DNA from: Paratinospora sagittata
Taxonomy: Eukaryota > Streptophyta > Magnoliopsida > Ranunculales > Menispermaceae
Assembly: GCA_035771175.1 (NCBI GenBank)
Contig: CM069589.1
Span: 23,268,201-23,332,200, forward strand
DNA length: 64,000 nt
Direction: 5' to 3'
Shown here: positions 1 to 11,350 of the stretch, in pieces
How positions within the stretch are numbered: position 1 is the first letter of the stretch
Layout: each line of letters opens with the position of its first letter
Notes under the pieces: model-generated
What the model saw: only the letters and a program-made list of their open reading frames with translations
What the model was told of the DNA's origin: nothing
Database searches by the model: none
Made by a program: the position numbers and the translations under genes

Positions 1-143
1 ATGTTTTTTACTGACCAAACAACTTACTTATCAAACAAATCGTGAAGAAAAGTTCAAATAGCCGTAACTTTTCATCCCGATTGTGATTTGAGTGATTCAA
101 AAAGAATTGAAAATGTCTTTTCTTCCTATTTCTAATGCATGTT

Positions 144-332
144 CAATCACACAAATTGGAGTCGAAATCAAAAAGTTGTGGTTATTTTAAAGTTTCACAC
201 CATTCATTCAACTTACTTATCAATTGAATCAGTAAGAAAAAGTCAATTCGTCTTAGAGTTTAATGCTGACTCTGTTATGAGTTAATCAAAAGCAGTTGGA
301 AACATTGTTTCTTCATCTTTCCAATGAATCCC
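144..332. repeat. Representative monomer A (189 bp)
   Basis: First complete A-type monomer. It starts CAATCACACAAATTGGAGTC and includes the shared block ACTTACTTATCAATTGAATC, then GTAAGAAAAAGTCAATT. Its left inverted arm (about 144-190) pairs only weakly with its right half: GAGTC near the start against GACTC in TGCTGACTCTGTTATGAG. A is therefore the monomer whose dyad has decayed most. It is followed without a gap by monomer B. Confidence 0.9.
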
Positions 333-521
333 CAATCACTCAAATCGGAGTTAGGATGAAAACGTTATGGCTATTTGAATGTTTGTTACCCATTTGCCAA
401 TGTACTTATCAATCTAGTCAGTAATCAAAATTCAAATAGTCGTAACCATTTCTTTCGAACTATGATTTGAGTTATTCACAAGGCATTTAAATATCATTTC
501 TTCCTCTTTCCAACGCATTTT
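333..521. repeat. Representative monomer B (189-190 bp)
   Basis: First complete B-type monomer. It starts CAATCACTCAAATCGGAGTC and continues with AGGATGAAAACGTTATGGC. It carries the arm pair GTTATGGCTATTTGAAT and TTCAAATAGTCGTAAC (about 431-446), which are near reverse complements. The shared block here is GTACTTATCAATCTAGTCAG. Length alternates between 189 and 190 bp, depending on one base in GCATTTGAAATATC versus GCATTTAAATATC. This explains why trimers are 567 or 568 bp. Confidence 0.9.
502..518 (-). other. CENP-B-box-like 17-mer at B/C monomer junction (representative)
   Basis: Plus-strand TCCTCTTTCCAACGCAT; on the minus strand it agrees at 13 of 17 positions with the mammalian CENP-B box consensus, including GTTGGAAA. 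Three of the eight core bases essential in mammals differ, so protein binding is doubtful. The same string recurs once per trimer in most of the array, at the B/C junction. The equivalent A/B and C/A junctions are weaker matches. It may be coincidence. Confidence 0.3.
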
Positions 522-664
522 CAATCACTCAAACCGGAGTCGGAAATAAAATGTTACCGCTATTTGAATGTTTTTTACCGACCAATTAACTTACTTATCG
601 AACAAATCGTGTAGAAAAGTTCAAATAGCCGTAACTTTTTATCCCGACTGTGATTTGAGTGATT
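522..664. repeat. Inverted-arm dyad inside one monomer
   Basis: The left arm starts AATCACTCAAACCGGAGTCG and ends GTTACCGCTATTTGAA. The right arm, read on the opposite strand, starts AATCACTCAAATCACAGTCG and ends GTTACGGCTATTTGAA. Roughly four of five positions agree over about 46 bp, with one gap. The spacer is 570-619. The same arrangement holds in B monomers and, degraded, in A monomers, so this entry stands for every monomer in the window. A transcript from either strand could fold into a long imperfect hairpin; that consequence is inference. Confidence 0.8.
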
Positions 665-710
665 CTAAAGGAATTGAAAATGTCTTTTCTTCCTATTTCT
701 AATACATGTT
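522..710. repeat. Representative monomer C (189 bp)
   Basis: First complete C-type monomer, starting CAATCACTCAAACCGGAGTC. Its inverted arms are the clearest of the three: 522-569 and 620-664 are near reverse complements, separated by a spacer of about 50 bp. The spacer holds the shared block CAACTTACTTATCGAACAAA. The tail (about 665-710) runs into the next A monomer through TTCCTATTTCTAA-CGCATG-like sequence. Together A, B and C make one 567-bp trimer. Confidence 0.9.
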
Positions 711-3700
711 CAATCACACAAATTGGAGTCGGAATCAAAAAGTTGTGGTTATTTTAAAGTTTCACACCATTCATTCAACTTACTTATCAATTGAATCGGT
801 AAGAAAAAGTCAATTCGTCTTAGAGTTTAATGCTGACTCTGTTATGAGTTAATCAATAGCAGTCGGAAATATTATTTTTTCATCTTTCCAATGCTGTCCA
901 ATCACTCAAATCGAACTCAAGATGAAAATGTTATGGCTATTTGAATGTTTGTTACCCATTGGCCAACGTACTTATCAATCTAGTCAGTAATCAAAATTCA
1001 AATAGTCGTAACCATTTCTTTCGAAATATGATTTGAGTTATTCACAAGGCATTTGAAATATCGTTTCTTCCTCTTTCGAACGCATTTTCAATCGCTCACA
1101 CCGGTGTCAGATATAAAATGTTACCGCTATTTGAATGTTTTTTATGGACCAATCAACTTACTTATCGAACAAATCGTGTAGAAAAGTTCAAATAGCCGTA
1201 ACTTTTCATCCCGACTGTGGTTTGAGAGATTCAAAAGGAATTGAAAATGTATTTTCTTCCTATTTCTAATGCATGTTCAATCGCAGAAATTGGAGTCGGA
1301 ATCAAAAAGTTTTCGTTATTTTAAAGTTTCACACCATTCATTCAACTTACTTATCAATTGAATCGGTAAGAAAAAGTCAATTCGTCTCAGAGTTTAATGC
1401 TGACTCTGTTATGAGTTAATCAAAAGCAGTTGGAAATATTGTTTCTTCATCTTTCCAATGCATGCCCAATCACTCAAATCGGAGTCAGGATGAAAACGTT
1501 ATGGCTATTTGAATGCTTGTTACCCATTAGCCAACGTACTTATTAATCTAATCAATAATCAAAATTCAAATAGCCGTAACCATTTCTTTCGAACTGTGAT
1601 TTGAGTTATTCAAAAGGCTTTTGAAATATGGTTTCTTCCTCTTTCCAACGCATTTTCAATCACTCAAACCGGAGTCGGAAATAAAATGTGACAGCTATTT
1701 GAATGTTTTTTACCTATCAATCAACTTACTTATCGAACAAATCGTGAAGAAAAGTACAAATAGCCATAACTTTTCATCCCGACTTTAATTTGAGTGATTC
1801 AAAAGGAATTGAAAATGACTTTCTTCCTATTTCTAACGCATGGTCAATCACACAAATTGGAGTCGGAATCAAAAAGTTTTCGTTATTTTAAAGTTTCACA
1901 CCATTCATTCAACTTACTTATCAATTGAATCGGTAAGAAAAAGTCAATTCGTCTCAGAGTTTAATGCTGACTCTGTTATGAGTTAATCAAAAGCAGTTGG
2001 AAATATTGTTTCTTCATCTTTCCAATGCATGCAAAGTCACTCAAATCGGAGTCAGGAAGAAAACGTTATGGCTATTTAAATGCTTGTTACCCATTAGCCA
2101 ACGTACTTATTAATCTAATCAATAATCAAAATTCAAATAGCCGTAACCATTTCTTTCGAACTATGATTTGAGTTATTCAAAAGGCTTTTGAAATATGGTT
2201 TCTTCCTCTTTCCAACGCATTTTCAATCACTCAAACCGGAGTCGGAAATAAAATGTGACAGCTATTTGAATGTTTTTTACCTATCAATCAACTTACTTAT
2301 CGAACAAATCGTGAAGAAAAGTTCAAATAGCCGTAACTTTTGATCCCGATTGTGATTTGAGTGATTCGAAAAGAATTGAAAATGTCTTTTCTTCCTATTT
2401 CTAACGCATGTTCAATCACACAAATTGGAGTCGGAATCAAAAAGTTGTGGTTATTTTAAAGTTTCACACCATTCATTCAACTTACTTATCAATTGAATCG
2501 GTAAGAAAAAGTCAATTCGTCTCAGAGTTTAAAGCTGACTCTGTTATGAGTTAATCAAAAGCATTTGGAAATATTGTTTCTTCATCTTTCGAATGCATGC
2601 CCAATCACTCAAATCGGAGTCAGGATGAAAACGTTATGGCTATTTGAATGTTTGTTACCCATTGGCCAACGTACTTATCAATCTAGTCAGTAATCAAAAT
2701 TCAAATAGTCGTAACCATTTCTTTCGAACTATGATTTGAGTTATTCACAACGCATTTGAAATATCGTTTCTTCCACTTACGAACGCATTTTCAATCACTC
2801 AAACTGGTGTCGGAAATAAAATGTTACCGCTATTTGAATGTTTTTTACCGACCAATCACCTTACTTATCGAACAAATCGTGAAGAAAATGTTCAAATAGC
2901 CGTAAATTTTCATCCTGACTTTGATTTGAGTGATTGAAAAGAAATTGAAAATGGGTTTTCTTCCTATTTCTAACGCATGGTCAATCACACAAATTGGAGT
3001 CGGAATCAAAAAGTTGTGGTTATTTTAAAGTTTCACACCATTCATTCAACTTACTTATCAATTTAATCGGTAAGAAAAAGTCGATTAGTCTTAGAGTTTA
3101 ATGCTGACTCTGTTATGAGTTAATCAAAATTCGTTGGAAATATTGTTTCTTCATCTTTCCAATGCATGTCCAATCACTCAAATCGGAGTCAGGATGAAAA
3201 CGTTATGGCTATTTTAATGTTTGTTACCCATTGGCCAATGTACTTATCAATCTAGTCAGTAATCAAAATTCAAATAGTCGTAACCATTTCTTTCGAACTA
3301 TGATTTGAGTTATTCACAACGCATTTGAAATATCGTAACTTCCACTTTCGAAAGCATTTTCAATCACTCAAACCGGTGTCGGAAATAAAATGTTACCGCT
3401 ATTTGAATGTTTTTTACCGACCAATCAACTTACTTATCGAACAAATCGTGAAGAAAAGTTCAAATAGCCGTAACTTTTCATCCCGACTGTGATTTGAGTG
3501 ATTCAAAAGGAATTGAAAATGTCTTTTCTTCCTATTTCTGACGCATGTTCAATCACACAAATTGGAGTCGGAATCAAAAAGTTGTGGTTATTTTAAAGTT
3601 TCACACCATTCATTCAACTTACTTATCAATTGAATCGGTAAGAAAAAGTCAATTCGTCTTAGAGTTTAATGCTGACTCTGTTATGAGTTAATCAAAAGCA

Positions 3701-4625
3701 GTTGGAAATATTGTTTTTTCATCTTTCCAATGCATGTCCAATCACTCAAATCGAACTCAAGATGAAAACGTTATGGCTATTTGAATGTTTGTTACCCATT
3801 GGCCAACGTACTTATCAATCTAGTCAGTAATCAAAATTCAAATAGTTGTAACCATTTCTTTCGAACTATGATTTGAGTTATTCACAACGCATTTGAAATA
3901 TCGTTTCTTCCACTTTCGAAAGCATTTTCAATCACTCAAACCGGTGTCGGAAATAAAATGTTACCGCTATTTGAATGTTTTTTACCGACCAATCAACTAA
4001 CTTATCGAACAAATCGTGAAGAAAAGTTCAAATAGCCGTAACTTTTCATCCCGACTGTGATTTGAGTGATTGAAAAGGAATTGAAAATGTCTTTTCTTCC
4101 TATTTCTAACGCATGTTCAATCACACAAATTGGAGTCGGAATCAAAAAGTTGTGGTTATTTTAAAGTTTCACACCATTCATTCAACTTACTTATCAATTG
4201 AATCGGTAAGAAAAAGTCAATTCGTCTTAGAGTTTAATGCTGACTCTGTTATGAGTTAATCAAAAGCAGTTGGAAATATTGTTTTTTCATCTTTCCAATG
4301 CATGTCCAATCACTCAAATCGAACTCAAGATTAAAACGGTATGGCTATTTGAATGTTTGTTACCCATTGGCCAACGTACTTATCAATCTAGTTAGTAATC
4401 AAAATTCAAATAGTCGTAACCATTTCTTTCGAACTATGATTTGAGTAATTCACAAGGCATTTAAAATATCGTTTCTTCCTCTTTTAAACGCATTTTCAAT
4501 CACTCAAACCGGAGTCGAAAATAAAATGTTACCGCTATTTGAATGTTTTTTACCGATCAATCAACTTACTTATCGAACAAATCGTGAAGAAAAGTTCAAA
4601 TAGCCGTAACTTTTCATCCCGATTG

Positions 4626-6900
4626 TGATTTGAGTGATTCAAAAAGAATTGAAAATGTCTTTTCTTTCTATTTCTAACGCATGGTCAATCACACAAATTG
4701 GAGTCGGAATCAAAAAGTTGTGGTTATTTTAAAGTCTCACACCATTCATTCAACTTACTTATCAATTTAATCGGTAAGAGAAAGTTAATTAGTCTTAGAG
4801 TTTAATGCTAACTCTGTTGTGAGTTAATCAAAAGTAGTTGGAAATAATGTTTTTTCATCTTTCCAATGCATGTCCAATCACTCAAATCGAACTCATGATG
4901 AAAACGTTATGGCTATTTGAATGTTTGTTACCCATTGGCCAACGTACTTATCAATCTAGTCAGTAATCAAAATTCAAATAGGCATAACCATTTCTTTCGA
5001 ACTATGATTTTAGTTATTCACAAGGCATTTAAAATATCGTTTCTTCCTCTTTCGAACGTATTTTCAATCACTCAAACCGGTGTCGGAAATAAAATGTTAC
5101 CGCTATTTGAATGTTTTTTACCGACCAATCAACTTACTTATCGAACAAATCGTGAAGAAAAGTTAAATAGCCGTAACTTTTGATCCCGATTGTGATTTGA
5201 GTGATTCAAAAAGAATTGAAAATGTCTTTTCTTCCTATTTCTAACGCATGTTCAATCACACAAATTGGAGTCGGAATCAAAAAGTTGTGGTTATTTTAAA
5301 GTTTCACACCATTCATTCAACTTACTTATCAATTGAATCGGTAAGAAAAAGTCAATTCGTCTCAGAGTTTAATGCTGACTCTGTTATGAGTTAATCAAAA
5401 GCAGTCGGAAATATTGTTTCTTCATCTTTCCAATGCATGCCCAATCACTCAAATCGGAGTCAGGATGAAAACGTCATGGCTATTTGAATGCTTGTTATCC
5501 ATTAGCCAATGTACTTATTAATCTAATCAATAATCAAAATTCAAATAGTCGTAACCATTTCTTTCGAACTATGATTTGAGTTATTCAAAAGGCTTTTGAA
5601 ATATGGTTTCTCCCTCTTTCCAACGCATTTTCAATCACTCAAACCGGAGTCGGAAATAAAATGTGACAGCTATTTGAATGTTTTTTACCTATCAATCAAC
5701 TTACTTATCGAACAAATCGTGAAGAAAAGTTCAAATAGCCGTAAATTTTCATCCGGACTTTGATTTGAGTGATTCAAAAAGAATTGAAAATGTCTTTTCT
5801 TTCTATTTCTAACGCATGGTCAATCACACAAATTGGAGTCGGAATCAAAAAGGTGTGGTTATTTTAAAGTCTCACACCATTCATTCAACTTACTTATCAA
5901 TTTAATCGGTAAGAAAAAGTCAATTAGTCTTAGAGTTTAATGCTAACTCTGTTGTGAGTTAATCAAACGTAGTTGGAAATATTGTTTTTTCATCTTTCCA
6001 ATGCATGTCCAATCACTCAAATCGAACTCATGATGAAAACGTTATGGCCATTTGAATGTTTGTTACCCTTTGGCCAACGTACTTATCAATCTAGTCAGTA
6101 ATCAAAATTCAAATAGGCATAACCATTTCTTTCGAACTATGATTTTAGTTATTCACAAGGCATTTAAAATATCGTTTCTTCCTCTTTCGAACGCATTTTC
6201 AATCACTCAAACCGGTGTCGGAAATAAAATGTTACCGCTATTTGAATGTTTTTTACCGACCAATCAACTTACTTATCGAACAAATCGTGAAGAAAAGTTA
6301 AATAGCCGTAACTTTTGATCCCGATTGTGATTTGAGTGATTCAAAAAGAATTGAAAATGTCTTTTCTTCCTATTTCTAACGCATGTTCAATCACACAAAT
6401 TGGAGTCGGAATCAAAAAGTTGTGGTTATTTTAAAGTTTCACACCATTCATTCAACTTACTTATCAATTGAATCGGTAAGAAAAAGTCAATTCGTCTCAG
6501 AGTTTAATGCTGACTCTGTTATGAGTTAATCAAAAGTAGTTGGAAATATTGTTTCCTCATCTTTCCAATGCATGCCCAATCACTCAAATCGGAGTCAGGA
6601 TGAAAACGTCATGGCTATTTGAATGCTTGTTACCCATAAGCCAATGTACTTATTAATCTAATCAATAATCAAAATTCAAATAGTCGTAACCATTTCTTGC
6701 GAACTATGATTTGAGTTATTCAAAAGGCTTTTGAAATATGGTTTCTCCCTCTTTCCAACGCATTTTCAATCACTCAAACCGGAGTCGGAAATAAAATGTG
6801 ACAGCTATTTGAATGTTTTTTACCTATCAATCATCTTACTTATCGAACAAATCGTGAAGAAAAGTTCAAATAGCCGTAAATTTTCATCCGGACTTTGATT
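4626..6900. repeat. Tandem duplication of a 1135-bp, 2-trimer block
   Basis: Copy 1 is about 4626-5765 and copy 2 about 5765-6900. Diagnostic variants recur 1135 bp apart, including CTTTTCTTTCTATTTCTAAC (near 4656 and 5791) and GGCATAACCATTTC (near 4981 and 6116). The open frames at 4917-5183 and 6052-6318 are the same satellite stretch in the two copies and differ by one residue. They start mid-monomer and are not genes. Edges were read by eye. Confidence 0.8.
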
Positions 6901-8700
6901 TGAGTGATTCAAAAGAAATTGAAAATGGCTTTTCTTCCTATTTCTAACGCATGGTCAATCACACAAATTGGAGTCGGAATCAAAAAGTTGTGGTTATTTT
7001 AAAGTTTCACACCATTCATTCAACTTACTTATCAATTTAATCGGTAAGAAAAAGTCAATTAGTCTTAGAGTTAAACGCTAACTCTGTAATGAGTTAATCA
7101 AAAGTAGTTGGAAATATTGGTTTTCATCTATCCAATGCACGTCCAATCACTCAAATCGAACTCAAGATGAAAACGTTATAGCTATTTGAATGTTTGTTAC
7201 CCATTGGCCAACGTACTTATCAATCTAGTCAGTAATCAAAATTCAAATAGTCGTAACCATTTCTTTCGAACTATGATTTGAGTTATTCACAAGGCATTTG
7301 AAATAGCGTTTCTTCCTCTTTCGAACGCATTTTCAATCACTCAAACCGGTGTCGGAAATAAAATGTTACCGCTATTTGAATGTTTTTTACCGATCAATCA
7401 ACTTACTTATCGAACAAATCGTGAAGAAAAGTTCAGATAGCCGTAACTTTTCATCCCAACTGTGATTTGAGTGATTCAAAAGGAATTGAAAATGTCTTTT
7501 CTTCCTATTTCTAATGCATGTTCAATCACACAAATTGGAGTCGGAATCAAAAAGTTGTGGTTATTTTAAAGTTTCACACCATTCATTCATCTTACTTATC
7601 AATTGAATCGGTAAGAAAAAGTCAATTCGTCTTAGAGTTTCATGCTGACTCTGTTATGAGTTAATCAAAAGCAGTTGGAAATATTATTTTTTCATCTTTC
7701 CAATGCATGTCCAATCACTCAAATCGAACTCAAGATGAAAACGTTATGGCTATTTGAATGTTTGTTACCCATTGGCCAACGTACTTATCAATCTAGTCAG
7801 TAATCAAAATTCAAATAGTCGTAACCATTTCTTTCGAACTATGATTTGAGTAATTCACAAGGCTTTTAAAATATCGTTTCTTCCTCTTTCGAACGCATTT
7901 TCAATCACTCAAACCGGAGTCGAAAATAAAATGTTACCGCTATTTGAATGTTTTTTACCGATCAATCAACTTACTTATCGAACAAATCGTGAATAAAAGT
8001 TCAAATAGCCGTAACTTTTCATCCCGATTGTGATTTGAGTGATTCAAAAAGAATTGAAAATGTCTTTTCGTCCTATTTCTTACGCATGATCAATCACACA
8101 AATTGGAGTAGGAATCAAAAAGTTGTGGTTATTTTAAAGTTTCACACCATTCATTCAACTTATTTATCAATTTAATCGGTAAGAAAAATTCAATTAGTCT
8201 TAGAGTTTAATGCTAACTCTGTTATGAGTAAATCAAAAGTAGTTGGAAATATTGTTTTTTCATCTTTCCAATGCATGTCCAATCACTCAAATCGAACTCA
8301 AGATGAAAACGTTATGGCTATTTGAATGTTTGTTACCCTTTGGCCAACGTACTTATCAATCTAGTCAGTAATCAAAATTCAAATAGTCGTAACCATTTCT
8401 ATCGAACTATGATTTGAGTTATTCACAAGGCATTTGAAATATCGTTTCTTCCTCTTTCGAACGCATTTTCAACCACTCAAACCGGTGTCGGAAATAAAAT
8501 GTTACCGCTATTTGAATGTTTTTTACCGACCAATCAACTTACTTATCGAACAAATCGTGAAGAAAAGTTCAGATTGCCGTAACTTTTCATCCCGACTGTG
8601 ATTTGAGTGATTCAAAAGGAATTGAAAATGTCTTTTCTTCCTATTTCTAATGCATGTTCAATCTCACAAATTGGAGTCGGAATCAAAAATTTCTGGTTAT
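6901..8700. repeat. Array segment, about three trimers
   Basis: Ordinary A-B-C trimers with scattered substitutions, for example TTTCGTCCTATTTCTTACGC near 8066. No higher-order grouping was recognised and no non-satellite sequence is seen. Confidence 0.7.
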
Positions 8701-11350
8701 TTTAAAGTTTCACACCATTCATTCAACTTACTTATCAATTTAATCGGTAAGAAAAAGTCAATTAGTCTTAGAGTTTAATGCTAACTATGTTTTGAGTTAA
8801 TCAAAAGTCGTTGGAAATATTATTTCTTCATCTTTCCAATGCATGTGCAATCACTCAAATCGGAGTCCGGATGAAAACGTTATGGCTATTTGAATATTTG
8901 TTACCCTTTGGCCAACGTACTTATCAATCTTGTCAGTAATCAAAATTCAAATAGTCGTAACCATTTCTTTCGGACTATGATTTGAGTTATTCACAAGGCA
9001 TTTGAAATATCGTTTCTTCCTCTTTCGAACGCATTTTCAATCACTCAAACCGGGGTCGAAAATAAAATGTTAGCACTATTTGAATGTTTTTTACCGACTA
9101 ATCAACTTACTTATCGAACAAATCGTGAAGAAAAGTTCAAATAGCCGTAAATTTTCATCCCGACTGTGATTTGAGTGATTCAAAAGGAATTGAAAATGTC
9201 TTTTCTTTTTATTTCTAATGCGTGTTCAATCACACAAATTGGAGTCGGAATCAAAAAGTTGTGGTTATTTTAAAGTTTCACACCATTCATTCAACTTACT
9301 TATCAATTGAATCGGTAAGAAAAAGTAAATTCGTCTTAGAGTTTAATGCTGACTCTGTTATGAGTTAATCAAAAGCAGTTGGAAATATTGTTTTTTCATC
9401 TTTCCAATGCATGTCCAATCACTCAAATCGAACTCAAGATGAAAACGTTATGGCTATATGAATGATTGTTACCCATTGGCCAACGTACTTATCAATCTAG
9501 TCAGTAATCAAAATTCAAATAGTCGTAACCATTTCTTTCGAACTATGATTTGAGTTATTCATAAGGCATTTAAAATATCGTTTCTTCCTCTTTCCAAGGC
9601 ATTTTCAATCACTCAAACCGGACTCGGAAAGAAAACGTTACCACTATTTGAATGTTTTTTACAGATCAATCAACTTACTTATCGAACAAATCGTGAAGAA
9701 AAGTTCAAATAGCCGTATCTTTTCATCCCGATTGTGATCTGAGTGATTTAAAAGGAATTGAAAATGTCTTTTCTTCCTATTTCTAACGCAGGTTCAATCA
9801 CAGAAATTGGAGTCAGAATCAAAAAGTTGTTGTTATTTTAAAGTTTCACACCATTCATTCAACTTACTGATCAATTGAATCGGTAAGAAAAAGTCAATTA
9901 GCCTTAGAGTTTAATGCTGACTCTGTTATGAGTTAATCAAAAGCCGTTGGAAATATTGTTTCTTCATCTTTCCAATGCATGCCCAATCACTCAAGTCGGA
10001 GTCAGGATGAAAACGTTATGGCTATTTGAATGCTTGTTACCCATTAGCCAATGTACTTATTAATCTAATCAAAAATCAAAATTCAAATAGCCGTAACCAT
10101 TTCTTTCGAACTACGATTTGAGTTATTCAAAAGGCTTTTGAAATATGGTTTATTCCTCTTTCCAACGCATTTTCAATCACTCAAACCGGAGTCGGAAATA
10201 AAATGTGACAGCTATTTGAATGTTTTTACCTATCAATCAACTTACTTATCGAACAAATCGTGAAGAAAAGTTCAAATAGCCGTAAATTTTCATCCCGACT
10301 TTGATTTGAGTGATTCAAAAGAAATTGAAAATGGCTTTTCTTCATATTTCTAACGCATGGTCAATCACACAAATTGGAGTCGGAATCAAAAAGTTGTGGT
10401 TATTTTAAAGTTTCACACCATTCATTCACCTTACTTCTCAATTTAATCGGTAAAAAAAAGTCAATTAGTCTTAGAGCTTAATGCTAACTCTGTTATGAGT
10501 TAATCAAAAGTCGTTGGAAATATTGTTTCTTCATATTTCCAATGCATTTCCAATCCCTCAAATCGGAGTCAGGATGAAAACGTTATGGCTATTTGAATGT
10601 TTGTTACCCATTGGCCAACATACTTATCAATCTAGTCAGTAATCAAAATTCAAATAGTCGTAACCATTTCTTTCGAACTATGATTTGAGTTATTCACAAG
10701 GCATTTGAAATATCGTTTCTTCCTCTTTCGAACGCATTTTCAATCACTCAAACCGGGGTCGAAAATAAAATGTTAGCGCTATTTGAATGTTTTTTACCGA
10801 CTAATCAACTTACTTATCGAACAAATCGTGAAGAAAAGTTCAAATAGCCGTAAATTTTCATCCCGACTGTGATTTGAGTGATTCAAAAGGAATTGAAAAT
10901 GTCTTTTCTTTTTATTTCTAATGCGTGTTCAATCACACAAATTGGAGTCGGAATCAAAAAGTTGTGGTTATTTTAAAGTTTCACACCATTCATTCAACTT
11001 ACTTATCAATTGAATCGGTAAGAAAAAGTCAATTCGTCTTAGAGTTTAATGCTGACTCTGTTATGAGTTAATCAAAAGCAGTTGGAAATATTGTTTTTTC
11101 ATCTTTCCAATGCATGTCCAATCACTCAAATCGAACTCAAGATGAAAACGTTATGGCTATCTGAATGATTGTTACCCATTGGCCAACGTACTTATCAATC
11201 TAGTCAGTAATCAAAATTCAAATAGTCGTAACCATTTCTTTCGAACTATGATTTGAGTTATTCATAAGGCATTTAAATAATCGTTTCTTCCTCTTTCCAA
11301 GGCATTTTCAATCACTCAAACCGGACTCGGAAATAAAACGTTACCACTAT
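8700..11350. repeat. 1703-bp, 3-trimer duplication
   Basis: Sequence around 8.7-9.65 kb recurs at about 10.4-11.35 kb with a 1700-1703 bp offset. Markers are CCGGGGTCGAAAATAAAATG (near 9050 and 10750), TTTCTTTTTATTTCTAATGC (near 9200 and 10900), and CCGGACTCGG (GACTCGG at 9621 and 11324). It partly overlaps the start of the larger 6.2-kb duplication and is older than it, because it recurs inside the second copy too. Confidence 0.75.

Larger units (their letters stand above)
1..4625. repeat. Array segment, trimers without strong higher-order grouping
   Basis: About eight trimers. Adjacent units share private variants, for example TTTCGTTATTTTAAAG near 1311 and 1878, and GTTATTCACAACGCATTTG near 2746, 3311 and 3878. 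Local homogenisation here therefore acts at the single-trimer (567-bp) step. Nothing other than satellite is seen. Confidence 0.8.

Noticed and set aside
144..710. Telomeric, 5S rDNA or tRNA-derived origin of the satellite
   Set aside because: No TTTAGGG tracts, no 5S internal promoter blocks and no tRNA A/B boxes with cloverleaf pairing were seen in the monomers.
4917..6318. Two 88-codon open frames (4917-5183 and 6052-6318) with nearly identical proteins
   Set aside because: They are the same B-to-C stretch of satellite in the two halves of a 1135-bp duplication. They start mid-monomer, other trimers break the frame, and no domain is seen.
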